In this document: positions 34,850-46,040 of the stretch, in pieces
Layout: each line of letters starts with the position of its first letter
How positions within the stretch are numbered: position 1 is the first letter of the stretch
NCBI GenBank assembly: GCA_009823505.1
Contig: VZQC01005746.1
Location: forward strand, 253,987-317,986
Source of the DNA: Rhizomys pruinosus
Lineage: Eukaryota; Chordata; Mammalia; Rodentia; Spalacidae
DNA: 64,000 nt
Reading direction: 5' to 3'
Translations under genes and position numbers: made by a program
The notes under the pieces: model-generated
Seen by the model: the letters and a program-made list of their open reading frames with translations, nothing else
Told to the model about the DNA's origin: nothing
Databases searched by the model: none

Positions 34850-35080
34850 CCTGGACAAGCTGGCAGCCCATGAAAGAAAACAGCCAGAACTGACTAGAGA
34901 CCAAGACATCAGCTCCAGAGAAAGTAGAGTGTTTTGCTTCTCAACCGAGGCATTTTTTTAACTCAACTGTTTTCTGAAGTACTCTGTCCCGAGTTATGCT
35001 GGGATCCCTGGCTCTGTAATGGAGAATGGGAAATCCAGAAAATAGCTCAAGGGATTAAATACACGGTGTCCCTAAGAACA
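34850..35080. other. Unassigned sequence
   Basis: No recognised element. Confidence 0.35.
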
Positions 35081-35084
35081 TTTA

Positions 35085-35299
35085 GAAGTGATGGAGCAAT
35101 GGGTCAGGGATTAAACACACTGACTGCTCTTGTACAGAACCCACGTTCAATTCCCAGCATCTACATGATGGCCAACCGCCATTCTAACTCCAGTTTCAGA
35201 GGATTGGAGCCCTCTTCTGACCTCTTTGGGCATTGCATGACATGGGTGAACCTACCTATATGCAGGCAAAAAACTCACACATAAAATAAAAATAAAAAT
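35085..35299 (+). mobile_element. B2 SINE
   Basis: Head GGAGCAATGGGTCAGGGATT, box B-like CGTTCAATTCCCAGCATC, body and (AAAAT)n tail. Moderately diverged. Confidence 0.85.
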
Positions 35300-35775
35300 A
35301 TGCTAGGATCCACAAATGAGGGACACCATCCGTTGTTATTTCTCTGTGATTTTGTTACTTCACGTACCGTAATGCCTCCTAGCTCCATCCATTTACCTGC
35401 ACACTTCATGATGTCATCTTTCTTTACTGCTGCCTAGAATTCCATTGCGTACATGTACCACATTTTTTTATCCACTTGGTTGAGGTAACTATGCACATTT
35501 TGAAACCATACAAATTTGAAGGAAAAAAAAATACTGGGTCAAAGAACCGACTGAAACAGTAAACTTCTGCCCCAAACAGTAAACTTCTACGTCAAAGAAA
35601 TTTAAAAAAGACTGAGAAAAAATATGCAAAACATGTATGGCAGAATGCATGAATTCTGACAGGGAGGGGAAATGGGTAAGGGGTACAAATTTGATTAAGA
35701 AACGTTGCATGAAAGGCACAAAACTTCAATAGAAAATTAACAAATAAAAATAAATAAAAAATAAACAAAAATAAT
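35300..35775 (+). mobile_element. Short L1 with 5' inversion
   Basis: Positions 35300-35485 are minus-strand ORF2 C-terminus and 3' UTR start (GTTACTTCACGTACCG, CCATCCATTTACCTGCACAC). Positions 35534-35775 are the following 3' UTR on the plus strand (GGGTCAAAGAACCGACTGAA, a G-rich tract, CACAAAACTTCAATAGAAAA and an A-rich tail). The order inverted-5'-part then 3'-part is the twin-priming signature. About 48 bp between them are unassigned. Confidence 0.75.
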
Positions 35776-36532
35776 GCACAAAACATTTAAAGAAAAGAAC
35801 AGATAGAAAGTAATCTGCCTTCAATAGAGGTCACTGTTTTTTATTCCACAATATAAAAGTGCCAGCAGAAGCCCATCCCTGAATCCATCACAGAGGACCC
35901 TCTCCCCAGGACTCTCAGTCAGGACCTGCCCACTGATGGACTCGGCTTCCTCAATCCGCTCCTCACATGGGTGAATGTAAGCTCCTGATCACGATGCTCT
36001 TCATCTGCTTCTGTCTGATCTTCTTGAAAGCCTCACTAGATGAAACAACTATGCTCCACCCAACACAGCTGTCAAAGTACATGCATAGACATTGTTCAAA
36101 GAATTTCAACAGGGTTCATAGCACTAAAGGCTATGAAAAGATAAGCTTTCTGTAAGGAATTCCTAGAACCAATGCGTGATGTGCTTTGTAGCTCTAAAAT
36201 TCACTGCTGGCTGTCTTAGTGAGATGGTAAGAGTTTATCCAATTTTATGTAAGATTATATTCCACATGTTAATTTGTACGATAGATGATTTGCATAATTC
36301 TTGGCTCTTGGGGTTCCTATTTTACAATCCGGTCAATAAACTGTAGCTGAGTGATACTGCACTGCTTCATTCTGCGGGATATTGCAGACGCCCTGGGGAG
36401 TTTTTGCTCCATGAACGCATTCAAGGGATGGTGTACTACTATAACCATTCCTATTGTGACATACCTAATTCCAGTGCTATCCTCTTAAAGTCAATTTACT
36501 CAATATTTAATTTTATTTTTGGGGGGTTATTT
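35776..36532. other. Unique sequence holding a possible small gene
   Basis: SINE-free. It contains a TATA box, a small secreted-like frame and an AATAAA (see the entry at 35967-36155). Confidence 0.35.
35967..36155 (+). CDS. Possible small secreted peptide, unrecognised
   Basis: A 62-codon frame starts ATGGGTGAATG. The N-terminus has basic/polar residues, then a hydrophobic run LLITMLFICFCLIFLKAS like a signal peptide, then a short basic histidine-rich tail (KYMHRHCSKNFNRVHSTKGY) ending in a stop. A TATA box (ACAATATAAAAGTG) lies about 115 bp upstream at 35850-35863 and an AATAAA lies at about 36335. I do not recognise the family. A frame of this length can arise by chance, and part or all of a decayed gene or LTR is equally possible. 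Confidence 0.18.
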   Translation: MGECKLLITMLFICFCLIFLKASLDETTMLHPTQLSKYMHRHCSKNFNRVHSTKGYEKISFL

Positions 36533-36690
36533 CTTTTTTAGTTTTTGATCTTTTTGAGACAGGGTCTCCCTTTAGTCCCAGCTGGCCTGGAGCTCACTAT
36601 GTAGACCAGGCTGGCCTTGAACTCACAGAGATCCACCTGCCTCTGCCTCCCGAGTGCTGGGATTAAAGGCATGTGCCACCTCACTCCACA
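36533..36690 (-). mobile_element. B1 SINE, well preserved
   Basis: Antisense B1 with the right-arm end GAGACAGGGTCTCCCTTTAG, CACTATGTAGACCAGGCTGG, CTGCCTCCCGAGTGCTGGGA and AAAGGCATGTGCCACC. Close to the consensus of this window. Confidence 0.95.
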
Positions 36691-36833
36691 ATATTTAATT
36701 TTAACTCATAGTCATAAAATAATATTTATTTTTTTAAATAAAATATAAATCAATGTTTCAGAAACATAGTATCACTTTGGTTGAAGAATACAGAGGAAGC
36801 TCCTGTGCAGGAACAATAATTAACCTGGCTGTA

Positions 36834-37219
36834 GAGTCAGTCCCATGTCCAGTGTGTGGTACTGTGTAAGGTCCATAGTGTGTGAAAGAGTCAGTCCCAT
36901 GTCCGGTGTGTGGTACTGCATAAGGACCATAGTGTGCCACCGAGTCAGTTCCATGTCCAGTGTGTGGTATTGCATAAGGTTCATAGTGTGCGACCAAGTC
37001 AGTCCCATGTCCAGTGTGTGGTATTGTGTAAGGTCCGTAGTGTGCGACCAAGTCAGTCCCATGTCCAGTGTGTGGTATTGCATAAGGTCCATAGTGTGTG
37101 ATGGAGTCAGTCTCATGTCCAGTGTGTGGTATTGTATAAGGTCCATAGCATGCGAATGAGTGAGTCCCATGTCCAGTGTGTGGTATTGTGTAAGATCCAT
37201 AGTGTGTGAACGAGCACCA
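36834..37219. repeat. 54-bp minisatellite, seven units
   Basis: Units start at 36834, 36888, 36942, 36996, 37050, 37104 and 37158, with a partial unit at 37212. Each is 54 bp without indels and differs by a few substitutions (consensus GTCAGTCCCATGTCCAGTGT, then TGGTATTG and AAGGTCCATAGTGTG). Because 54 is a multiple of three, reading frames stay open on both strands, including a 155-codon minus-strand frame with an 18-residue repeat (core HYGPYTIPHTGHGTD). Confidence 0.97.
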
Positions 37220-37224
37220 TGACA

Positions 37225-37615
37225 AGAGTTTTCCAACTCCTGATAACTACCTTTCACTGCTATATACATTTATTTCCTCTTAGTACCTATGCACACTCAG
37301 TTACCATTTGCTCCTCGTCAGTTACACCTTGAGTATCATGTCCTCTTGCTGAAATAAATGCTATTAATGAATCTATCATTTTGTGCATACAATCATTTCC
37401 TAAACAATAATAATTCTTAAAAAGTGACATATAATTTTAGGAAAATATTTTGGCACAATTCTAAAATAGTCTTTAGCTGCCTTCTGGCAGGATATCATTT
37501 AATTATCAAAAGTTAGAGACAGTGCATTATTTTAGATTTTAATGCCAATCAGATAAAAACATCATAATGCCATTTGTTTCTAATATATTCTTTCAGAGAT
37601 ACAGAAGAAATGGGA
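37225..37615. other. Unique sequence
   Basis: No recognisable feature. Confidence 0.35.
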
Positions 37616-38006
37616 TGGTAAATATTACATGGCAACTTGACTAAACCAAAGGCTGTCCAGGAATTTGGTCTTGAGTGTGCAATTTAATCCACAGACTAAG
37701 AAAGCAGGTTTCTGTCCCTAAGCCTTGTTTGGCCTCATGCAATCCACAAACAGGAGAAATTCTGCCCCTTGCAAGAACGTGAGGGGACCCTTCTAACCCG
37801 ACTGTTTGAAATTGCCAACACCAGCCTTCAGCAAAATGTCAGATCTTTTGGCACCTTCAGCCTGCTGACATTCAAATCGGAATCTACTACACTATTACCA
37901 ATCTGGTTCACAGTCTTTTATACTTGGATGGGAACCATAACATAGTCTTCTCTGAATCTGTTACCAAGGTAAAGATTTTGGAGGCTTGTCAACCCACATG
38001 GAGATA

Positions 38007-38009
<3 letters not shown>
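37616..38009 (+). mobile_element. Ancient MLT1-like MaLR LTR
   Basis: The order of motifs matches MLT1 LTRs from memory: ACATGGCAACTTGACTAAAC, GAATTTGGTCTTGAGTGTG, CAGACTAAGAAAGCAGGT, GGCCTCATGCAATCC, then a segment around CCAACACCAGCCTTCAGC and CATTCAAATCGGAATCTAC. It is strongly diverged, as expected for an element predating rodents. The 3' end runs into a (TC)n microsatellite. Confidence 0.55.

Positions 38010-38056
<47 letters not shown>
38010..38056. repeat. (TC)n microsatellite
   Basis: About 24 TC units ending at the start of a perfect palindrome. Confidence 0.95.
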
Positions 38057-38058
<2 letters not shown>

Positions 38059-38094
38059 ATCATCGTATATATATATATATATATACGATGATTA
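38057..38094. repeat. 38-bp perfect AT-rich palindrome
   Basis: TAATCATCG, then (TA)10, then CGATGATTA: each half is the exact reverse complement of the other, with no spacer. Such sequences can extrude cruciforms. Confidence 0.9.
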
Positions 38095-40160
38095 TTAATA
38101 TCTAAATATATCTTTGATGGCTACAGATTGTATTGTTGCCAAATTTTTGCTCTAGTATCTCAACAGCTCCACCGTCTTTGTGGTCTCTTCTGAAAGGATC
38201 GTAACCAGACACATAGACCATAATGGAGAAGAATCCTAGCATTTACAGCCTAGGATTACATATAAAATTGGATAGCTTTAAAAGATGATATTGAACAAAA
38301 GCCAGAGGAACTAGTGTGGAGGAAAAAACCCCAACAGCACCAGTATGGCCAATGACCAGAGAGCACTGCAGAGTTTACGCACGTGTGGATCCGCATATAA
38401 CCCACTGTGCCAACCCAACTGCTAAGGTAAGCTTTCTGTTATTACTCTAAGTTTCCAGAATACACAGCTTCCTAAGGAGTGATTGTCTAGATGAATGGCA
38501 TGCCGATTTGTGGGCAATATTATATCTTTGTTCTTAAGCAGAAAGCCTCTGTTAGATATTGATAGTAACCACGATCTTTTGGGCTATCTAGAATGGCATG
38601 TCTCCAACCAGTAATGAGTATACAACTGTTATACCAGGCATCAAAATAAATGAAATTTAATCTACAAGAAAGAAAGAAGTCTGCATAAATGTCAATGTTT
38701 TACCAGAAAGAAGCTGCCAGCCCTTAGAGGCATCAATGAAGCCCTGCTGCCTCTACCTTCCACTCCTTGATCTGGTGTTTTAAGGAGGAGCAACTGAGAT
38801 GCTTTTCCTTTCCTAGAAATCAGCATGCTACCATAGTGATAAGAACGGGGGAGGTCCAAAGCTGATAATGAGGGAAAAGTCCTTCCTTAATCATCTCTAA
38901 GACTACTAATTTCTAACTAGCTACCTTACAGTTTTAGTGGTAACTTTCATGGAAAATCTGTATCAGAACCAAGCAAGTAGAAGTGAGGTGAGTTCCATAT
39001 TAATATACATAAACACTAAGTCAGGAAACTGGGTAATATCAATGCTTCAGTATCCAGGCAACCTCTAAATATCTCTCCTTCTAAAAATAAACACAAAATA
39101 TTTGCATATTAACTCTGGAGAAAAGTGAAGATAAGCTGAATATCTCTAGCCAAATATATGCAAAATTCAGAGAACCATACAGAGATATTAAAATTATAAT
39201 TTGCTTGATTCATTATTAGATAGTGCTAATTACATTAGGTTTCAGAATTAGTTATGAAGAAGAGTGAAATTATCTAAATGTGGTAAGGGAAAAAATACAT
39301 TAAGATACTAAATTCTAGGAAAAATACCACTACATTTTCCCCCACACACAGGGACTTTGCTGATAGAAAAGAGTTGTACACTGAAAATAAAATCAATTTT
39401 TTAGCTTTAAATATAATGTTTTCCAGCAGACACTGTTTCATCCAGTCCTCTCTGACCTCCAGTTCCTATAATCTTTATGATCATCTTCTGATCTATCCCG
39501 TGAGCCTTGTGAGGAAGATGTATGGTATATGTGTCCCATCTACAGCTGAGAAATCCACAGACAAATATAGTCTGCATTTTAACCTGTTTGAGTCTCTGCA
39601 TTAATGGATGTGCACTGCACAGAGAAGCTTCTCTGATGAGGACTGAGAGCTTCATTGGTCTTTGAATATAGAGATTGTTATTTAGAAAGCAGTTTGATAC
39701 TATGTTTTCTTAGCAAGTAGGATCGCCTCTGGGACCTATGAAGTCCCTGGGCACCAGTTATTTGTCAGATTTACAGTCTCATCATGATTTTACTCTAGTG
39801 GAGTGGACATTAAATACAATAAGAAAGTGGCTGGTTACCACCATAAAGTTCATACCACTATCACACCAATGACTACATATTACTAGGCTGTTCATTACAA
39901 AAGCTCACAGGGTTCACAGTGAGGTTAGATTGTTGATAACTTGTCTTCCTCCAGCAGCCTGCATTCCACATTCCAGTTCTGTGAAAGCTTGACTAAAGGG
40001 ATGAAGTTCCTTGGTCAGTAGCAGTTTGATTCCCGCATGTCCTAGGAACAATGCGTATGGTGTCTTCAACAGTAGTCTTAACATCAAGTTCTGTGGAAAA
40101 TGACTTTAGCCTGTATTGTTTGGGGGCTCTCTTCCACCTCCTTTTTAAACCCTTTTTTAA
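38095..40160. other. Unique sequence, no gene seen
   Basis: Two kilobases without a recognised SINE, LINE or LTR. A frame at 39374-39604 (76 codons) has no domain I know. Confidence 0.4.
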
Positions 40161-40163
40161 AAT

Positions 40164-40178
40164 TTTATTTATTTATTT

Positions 40179-40218
<40 letters not shown>

Positions 40219-40418
40219 TTTGTATGAATGTACTGTCTGCATGTAGGTCTGTGCACCGGTGTCCTGCAATGCCTCCGAGGTCAGAAGAAGGTGCCGGATT
40301 CCTCTGGAACTGGAGTTAAAGACGGTTCTCAGCCGCCATGTGGGTGCTGGGGATCGAACCCAGGTCCTCTGCAAGAGCAGTCGGTGCTCTTAACCGCTAG
40401 GCCATCTCTCCAGCCCCT
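40164..40418 (-). mobile_element. B2 SINE with long (TTTA)n tail
   Basis: The minus-strand B2 head (sense GGGGCTGGAGAGATGGCCTA) ends at 40418. Box B-like GGGTTCGATCCCCAGCACCC is read as antisense at about 40350. The body carries a short deletion before ACTCCAGTTCCAGAGGAATC (sense). The A-tail has expanded into about 58 bp of AAAT repeat (40164-40222). Confidence 0.92.
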
Positions 40419-40424
40419 CTCTTC

Positions 40425-41565
40425 GTCCTCTTGACTAACAACTAGGGGACAGGATCGTTGAATTCAAACACTCAAATTATCTGTTGTTACCTTCACAAGA
40501 CCCTCAAAGACCAAGCCAGTAAACCTTCAAGGGTAAGTGCAGAAGGCACATATTTCTTTCACTCCAAACTGAGAAGCTATTGATGACATTAGGCTAGGAA
40601 GAATCAATTTCTCTAGGGATGTGACTCCCTCCCCCCTGCCCGTGTAGGTTGGCCACAGGACACTGAATGATCCCATACCCCTGTACAGTAATAATTTGAT
40701 TAAGTGTGTTGTAAAATTAGAAAAGAAAAGTAAATAAAAAGTGGACCTGGCAGAAGTGTGTGGAGAGATCTGGAAGGAGCACCAGGGAGGATTGGGGATT
40801 AATATAAACAAATTACACCACATATATCTGTAATCCCCCAATTAAATCCATATTAAGTTAAAATGTTGTTTTCATTCTTGAAACAATTTCTATTAGCTTT
40901 CTCACATCTTAAAAACTTCTTCCCGTGACTCATAATTCTCATATACCAAAAGACACAATCAAATTAGCTCTGAAAATATTCCTAGTCTTCAATTAACCTT
41001 GTAGGAAAGCAGTAAACTCTAGGCTGCCTTGCGTCAATGAACATTTTTTTTTAATCTGGATGAGGCAAGGTTTTCTAAATATGTTCTATTATTTTCTAAG
41101 CATTTTTCATATAAAATGTTTTAATATCCACAAGCAACATAGATATAGTTCTCCAAATTCTAAAGGCACTAATTCTTTCATTAGGTGTGACAGCCTCATA
41201 CAAACTTGAATATATTTTTATAAAGTGACTGTTTTTCTCCGATGAATGAATTATTTGGGAACAAAGATCACTTCTTTCTTCATCAAGGTTTGTTAGTTTT
41301 GTCTACTTTCTGAAATATATTTGTAGCACAACTTTATCATTCACACAAGAACTGACACATAACCTTGTAAAAGCATTGTAGACTTCTTCCCAAATTTGTA
41401 TGTTCTCTGACATCTTTTGGACATATCCTCATTAAAGTTCCACTCACTTTTCTCTCCTAATTTATTCCTGTTTATAGACAATGTCTCCTTTAACTCGTTT
41501 CTTTCTGCAGGGATCTCACCTCTCCAAGAGCTTTAATTATTTTGAATCATTTCCTGAGAAGAAAT
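40425..41565. other. Unique sequence
   Basis: No recognisable gene or repeat. Confidence 0.4.
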
Positions 41566-41570
41566 TTAAC

Positions 41571-41724
41571 ATTCTTCTAGTGTGAACCAATACCATTGAA
41601 ATAATTACAGCTACAAACACCAGAGAGGGTCGAGCTGAACTACATATTTATTTATTTCCTAGGCCTTAAACATTATTATTTTGACAGTAACCTAGATATT
41701 GTTAATTTTGAACATATAGATCAA
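41571..41724 (+). repeat. Direct repeat, left copy (pair with 42578-42741)
   Basis: GTGAACCAATACCATTGAAA, GAGCTGAACTACATATTTAT and TAGATATTGTTAATTTTGAA occur in the same order in both copies, about 1.0 kb apart, with scattered substitutions and an extra 12 bp or so in the right copy. Confidence 0.93.
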
Positions 41725-41751
41725 TAAAATTACATATCTACCCATTAAATT

Positions 41752-41774
41752 ATATATATATATATATATATATA
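41752..41774. repeat. (TA)n microsatellite
   Basis: About 11 TA units. Confidence 0.9.
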
Positions 41775-41851
41775 CACTCTTCCTTAATACATTTCCAAAT
41801 ATTTTAAAAGAACGTAAAATGTAACCAATGACATAAACTCAGAAATCTGTT

Positions 41852-41933
41852 GCATGGCTATAATTTTCGTATGTTCAAGTGCTATATGCTGTGCATGGTT
41901 ATAATTTTCATATGTTCAAGTGCTATATGCTGT
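41852..41933. repeat. 41-bp tandem duplication
   Basis: GCATGG.TATAATTTTC.TAT starts at 41852 and 41893. The units differ at two positions. Confidence 0.95.
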
Positions 41934-42577
41934 TTCTATTTTAAGTTATCATGGACCCCCACTGTGATTTTTTACCTTCTTTATTTCTTCACAAAGAAAT
42001 GTTTGGTCAGCCTATTTGTATTTTTAACTAGGTATTTCTAAAATTCCTTCTGGGGGTAGAACATAAATAAAATCCCTCCCTCCTCCCATGGCCTCAAGAA
42101 CAAACTGATATACTATTCCGACAAACCAACTCTGAGCTTATTGGGTTTGCTTACAGAGCAATGAGTGAGGGTTTAATTACAAAAGTGTGCCCTCTCTGTA
42201 AAGCCATACCAGAATGTCTTTACCAAAGCATGGATGATGACTTACCTATAGCTTAGCTGCATAAAATAGTAAGAGACCCTTAGTCTTTCCCACCCTGTAA
42301 TCACTAGTCCTTCCCCAGACCACAGACGATTTGGATAGAATTGTGTTTCAGGGGTTATGTGTGGCTTAATATTCAGAAGAGTTTCCAGTGACTTCCTCTG
42401 CCCCTCCTCTTACGTTTGTGGGGTGGGGGGGTCTCTGAGCAGTCAACAAGGCAAACTATAAGGATCTTTGGCCAGAACTGAGCTCAGGATGATGGCATCT
42501 GTCTGATTAGAAGACAGCCCTGTATACTGGGCTATGAATATCTGTCTGTCCTGTTACTGACCTCAGTGAATAGTAAC

Positions 42578-42741
42578 ATTCTTTTACTGTGAACCAATAC
42601 CATTGAAATCATTACAGGTACAAATACCAAAGGGTTGAGCTGAACTACATATTTATGTATATTAAATTAACATATTTCATAAGCCTTAAGCATTATTTTG
42701 ACAAGAACCTAGATATTGTTAATTTTGAACATATAGATCAA
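42578..42741 (+). repeat. Direct repeat, right copy
   Basis: Second copy of 41571-41724. Its right end is where a B1 has inserted (TAGATCAA on both sides of the B1), so the duplication predates that B1. Confidence 0.93.
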
Positions 42742-42896
42742 GCTGGCTATGGTGGCATACATCTCTAATCCCAGCACTCAAGAAACAGAGGCAAGTCAGT
42801 ATCTGTGAGATAGAGGAAAGCCTGGTCTACATAGAGAGTTCTAAGCCATCTTTGGATATAGGGTGACCTTGTCTCAAAAAAATCATAAAAGCAAAC
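42742..42896 (+). mobile_element. B1 SINE with target-site duplication
   Basis: Plus-strand B1: GCTGGCTATGGTGGCATACA, AATCCCAGCACTCAAGAAAC, CCTGGTCTACATAGAGAGTT and GGGTGACCTTGTCTCAAAAA. TAGATCAA precedes it (42734-42741) and recurs after its A-rich tail (about 42906-42913). Confidence 0.85.
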
Positions 42897-42940
42897 AAAA
42901 AGATGTAGATCAAGTCTGGTGGCATGTAGCTCAATATTCC

Positions 42941-43087
42941 AGAGTAGCAGGTGCCAGGTGATCCTACTGAGAGGTCAACCTAGGTGACCAGAGTAGCAGT
43001 TGCCAGGTGATCCTAATGAGAGGTCAACCTAGTTGACCAGAGTAGCAGTTTCCAGGTGATCCTACCCAGAAGTCAAACTAGGTGACC
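42941..43087. repeat. 49-bp minisatellite, three units
   Basis: AGAGTAGCAG.TGCCAGGTGA starts at 42941, 42990 and 43039. The units diverge slightly and the third is the most different. Confidence 0.95.
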
Positions 43088-43427
43088 AGGCTATAAACCA
43101 GATGTGTCCTGCCATCAAAGTGGATCTAACTTTCCTGAAGAACAGACTTAGTAACTTTAAAGCAACTAATGCACAAAGGTTGGAATACCAATGTATCAAT
43201 TTACATTGAGAATTATGTTTCAAAGTCTGAGATAGACTCCAAGAGTGCATTCCCTCTTGTAGAGAAAATAGATGGAAGATAAAAATTTAATAGGCAGGTT
43301 GCTTAGTGAGCCAACATCCAAAATAGAAGGATTAATTTTAATTTTAATGCTTAATGCCACCAGTCAAATTGTCTCTGCAGTTTATCTGTACAATATATTT
43401 TCTTGCCACAAGCCCAACATGTGTTTT

Positions 43428-43584
43428 TTTTTTTTTTTTTTTGTCTTTTTGAGACAGGGTCTCCCTGTAGCTCCAGCTGTCCTGGAACTCACTCTGTAGA
43501 CCAGGCTGGCCTTGAACTCACAAAGATCCGCCTGCCTCTGCCTCCCAAGTGCTAGGATTAAAGGCGTGCGCCACCACGCCCAGC
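43428..43584 (-). mobile_element. B1 SINE, young, with 15-bp target-site duplication
   Basis: Near-consensus antisense B1 with a pure poly(T) tail, GAGACAGGGTCTCCCTGTAG, CTGTAGACCAGGCTGGCCTT and GGCGTGCGCCACCACGCCCA. The exact 15-bp repeat CCCAACATGTGTTTT lies at 43413-43427 and 43585-43599. Confidence 0.97.
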
Positions 43585-43599
43585 CCCAACATGTGTTTT

Positions 43600-45805
43600 A
43601 TTCTGTATGATAATTAGCTGGGAGCTTTATAGTATTCCAATTTCCTTTTTTTCTGTATTTCCAGGGGATCCTGAAACATATACTTTTTTATGTATTTATT
43701 TTAAAGTTAGTATTCATCTGCTTCTTTTTCATCAATGCCTTCCTTGTGTGGAAATTTGTTTAAGTACTTTTTATTGCTTTGATTACATATTTTACATATT
43801 TAATTTTTAAATTCTAAATTAATAATATACCTTGACTTATTTTCAAATTACTAAGTTCTCCTTGATTTTCAAGCATTGTTTGAAGAATTTAAATTCTGTG
43901 TTTTCATCTCCCTTTAACCTTAGATGAGTTTCAATTAATGCAACATCAGAAACTATCCTGAATATCATATCATATAAATTTCAGTACCTGCATGATATCT
44001 GCCTAGGTTTTAGTCAATTTATTCAGGTAAAGGTAATCATAGGTCAGTGACATTGCTCTGGGGTTACAGGGAAAAGGCCATGCCATCAAATCTAACCACT
44101 TGAGTTCATCTTCTAGGATCATCATTGTAGAAGGAAAGAACCAACTCCCAGAAGTTGTTATCTAAAATCAAGAAGAGTATGCATGTATGCATCCAATAAA
44201 TAAAATTAATAAAATATCAAAGTAACCATAATCAAATGAATCCCTAAAAGGATTACTTTTCTATATTTCCTTAGCATGCTCCTTTATTCTAGATAAAAGG
44301 GATACAAGATTCTCAACTGCTACAATGTTTGTGTCATTACATTGTTTACTTTATAAAATTTTATAAGTGTCATTTTATGAATCTTAAGGATCCCTTCTGT
44401 CTCTGAAGGTCTTAAATTTTCTTTTATGTGACTATTTCCCCCAATATCATCATTCCACAACCAATATCCAAACTGGAATTTTTTTGAATCATCCCAGTCT
44501 CTTTACTCTCAAGTTCTATAAGACAGAGGAATAAGTCAAGCAGAGATATGTTTCTTTCTTGTTCACTTGTGAATTTTTTAGCCTTCATTCCATTCTTCAT
44601 CAACTTTTGCTTAGTTCCTATTCTATTATCTCTTCTTGTGGAGGAGGCATGAAGGAATAGTTAATAACCCTAGATAGAGAAACAACGACCAACCAAAGAA
44701 AGAGCTTCCACCAAGCCAAGTCTAGCTTCATGAAGCAATGAGTTTAGTTCTGAGTGTGCATGAGGAGATGCCCGCAGGAGCATAGGCAGCACAGGATGGA
44801 TATACTACATCAGCAGCACTTAGTGCTTATGTCTTCTTGGGGAGTGACAGATCCACATGGCATCCTCTCTTCTCTAACAAATGTTAATTGATCATATATT
44901 CTGTAGTGGGTGACTCCTGAACATTCCACCTCATGGGCTTAGTCTCGCATGTGCCTCATGCAGGTAATCACAGGTGCAGAGAGTACGATAAAGCAATAGC
45001 CATACCACAAAGAGAACAGCATTGCATCACACTCCACCTCTTCCTCCAGCTTTTACCTTCTCTCTGCTTCCTCTTCTGCAATGTTCCCTGACCCTTGGAG
45101 AGGTTGATCTAGATGTGCTATTTAGGGTTGAAAGGTCACATTCTCTCTTTCTGAGCACCCTGATCAGCTGCAAGACCCTTCAGTAATTGTCATACATAGT
45201 AAAACTACAGATGTAGTTCTCTTTCTAGGGCCTTTGTCCATAGCCTGAATATGACCCTATCCCATATGTCCGCTTTCACACGGTAGACCCTATTCATCAA
45301 GGAGTCATGTCATTCCATGACACATAAAGGAAGATAGCCATTTTGAGATTCTTGACCTGTTCACTCCACCTTCTAATGGAGCAGCCTTGTTTATATGCCT
45401 TTTTACTCATAGAAGGTCAAAGCTATTGCTATTACAGCCAGAAGGTTTTTACAAGGCTCCATAACCACACGGGAACAGGTTGTCAAATATGGATTTACTG
45501 ATGTTCCGCTCTCTGACAGCTTAGCAAGATCTGTGTGTCTCACCATCTGCAGTAGGCACAGCACAACTGCTCCTGAAAAATTCATTATTGATTCTGTCAT
45601 GTCTCATGTTTGGACACCAATTGTTGAATTAATTGTTTCAGAAAATATGAATAAATGTTTACGTAACATAGAAATGGCAACAAAGACAGACCAAGGAAAC
45701 CATTCTGCCCAAATCTAGCTTAGGGAGCCAATTAATTTAACTGGCATTATTTATAGGAACATGAACCATCGTAGAAAATCCCATACAGCTATTGATAAAA
45801 ACTTA
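43600..45805. other. Unique sequence, no gene seen
   Basis: Over 2 kb without a recognised repeat. Frames at 45403-45718 (61-65 codons) on both strands have no known domain. Confidence 0.4.
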
Positions 45806-45807
45806 AA

Positions 45808-46040
45808 TATGGAGAGATGGCTCAGCGGTTAAGAGCACCGACTGCTCTTCCAGAGGACCCGGGTTCAATTCCCAGCACTCACATGATGGCTAAGAACCAT
45901 CTTTAACTCCAGTTCCACAGGAATTCAACACCCTCTTCTGACCTCTGCAACATTGCAGGACATGGGTACACAAACCTACATGTAGACAGTACATTCATAC
46001 ACAAAAAATAGTAAATTAATTTTAAAAATTAAACATACCT
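45808..46040 (+). mobile_element. B2 SINE
   Basis: Head GGAGAGATGGCTCAGCGGTT, box B-like GGGTTCAATTCCCAGCACTC, full body and an A-rich tail. Well preserved. Confidence 0.93.

Noticed and set aside
36834..37219. Possible CRISPR-like array
   Set aside because: The repeats are contiguous 54-bp units without unique spacers, in a mammalian context. It is a minisatellite.
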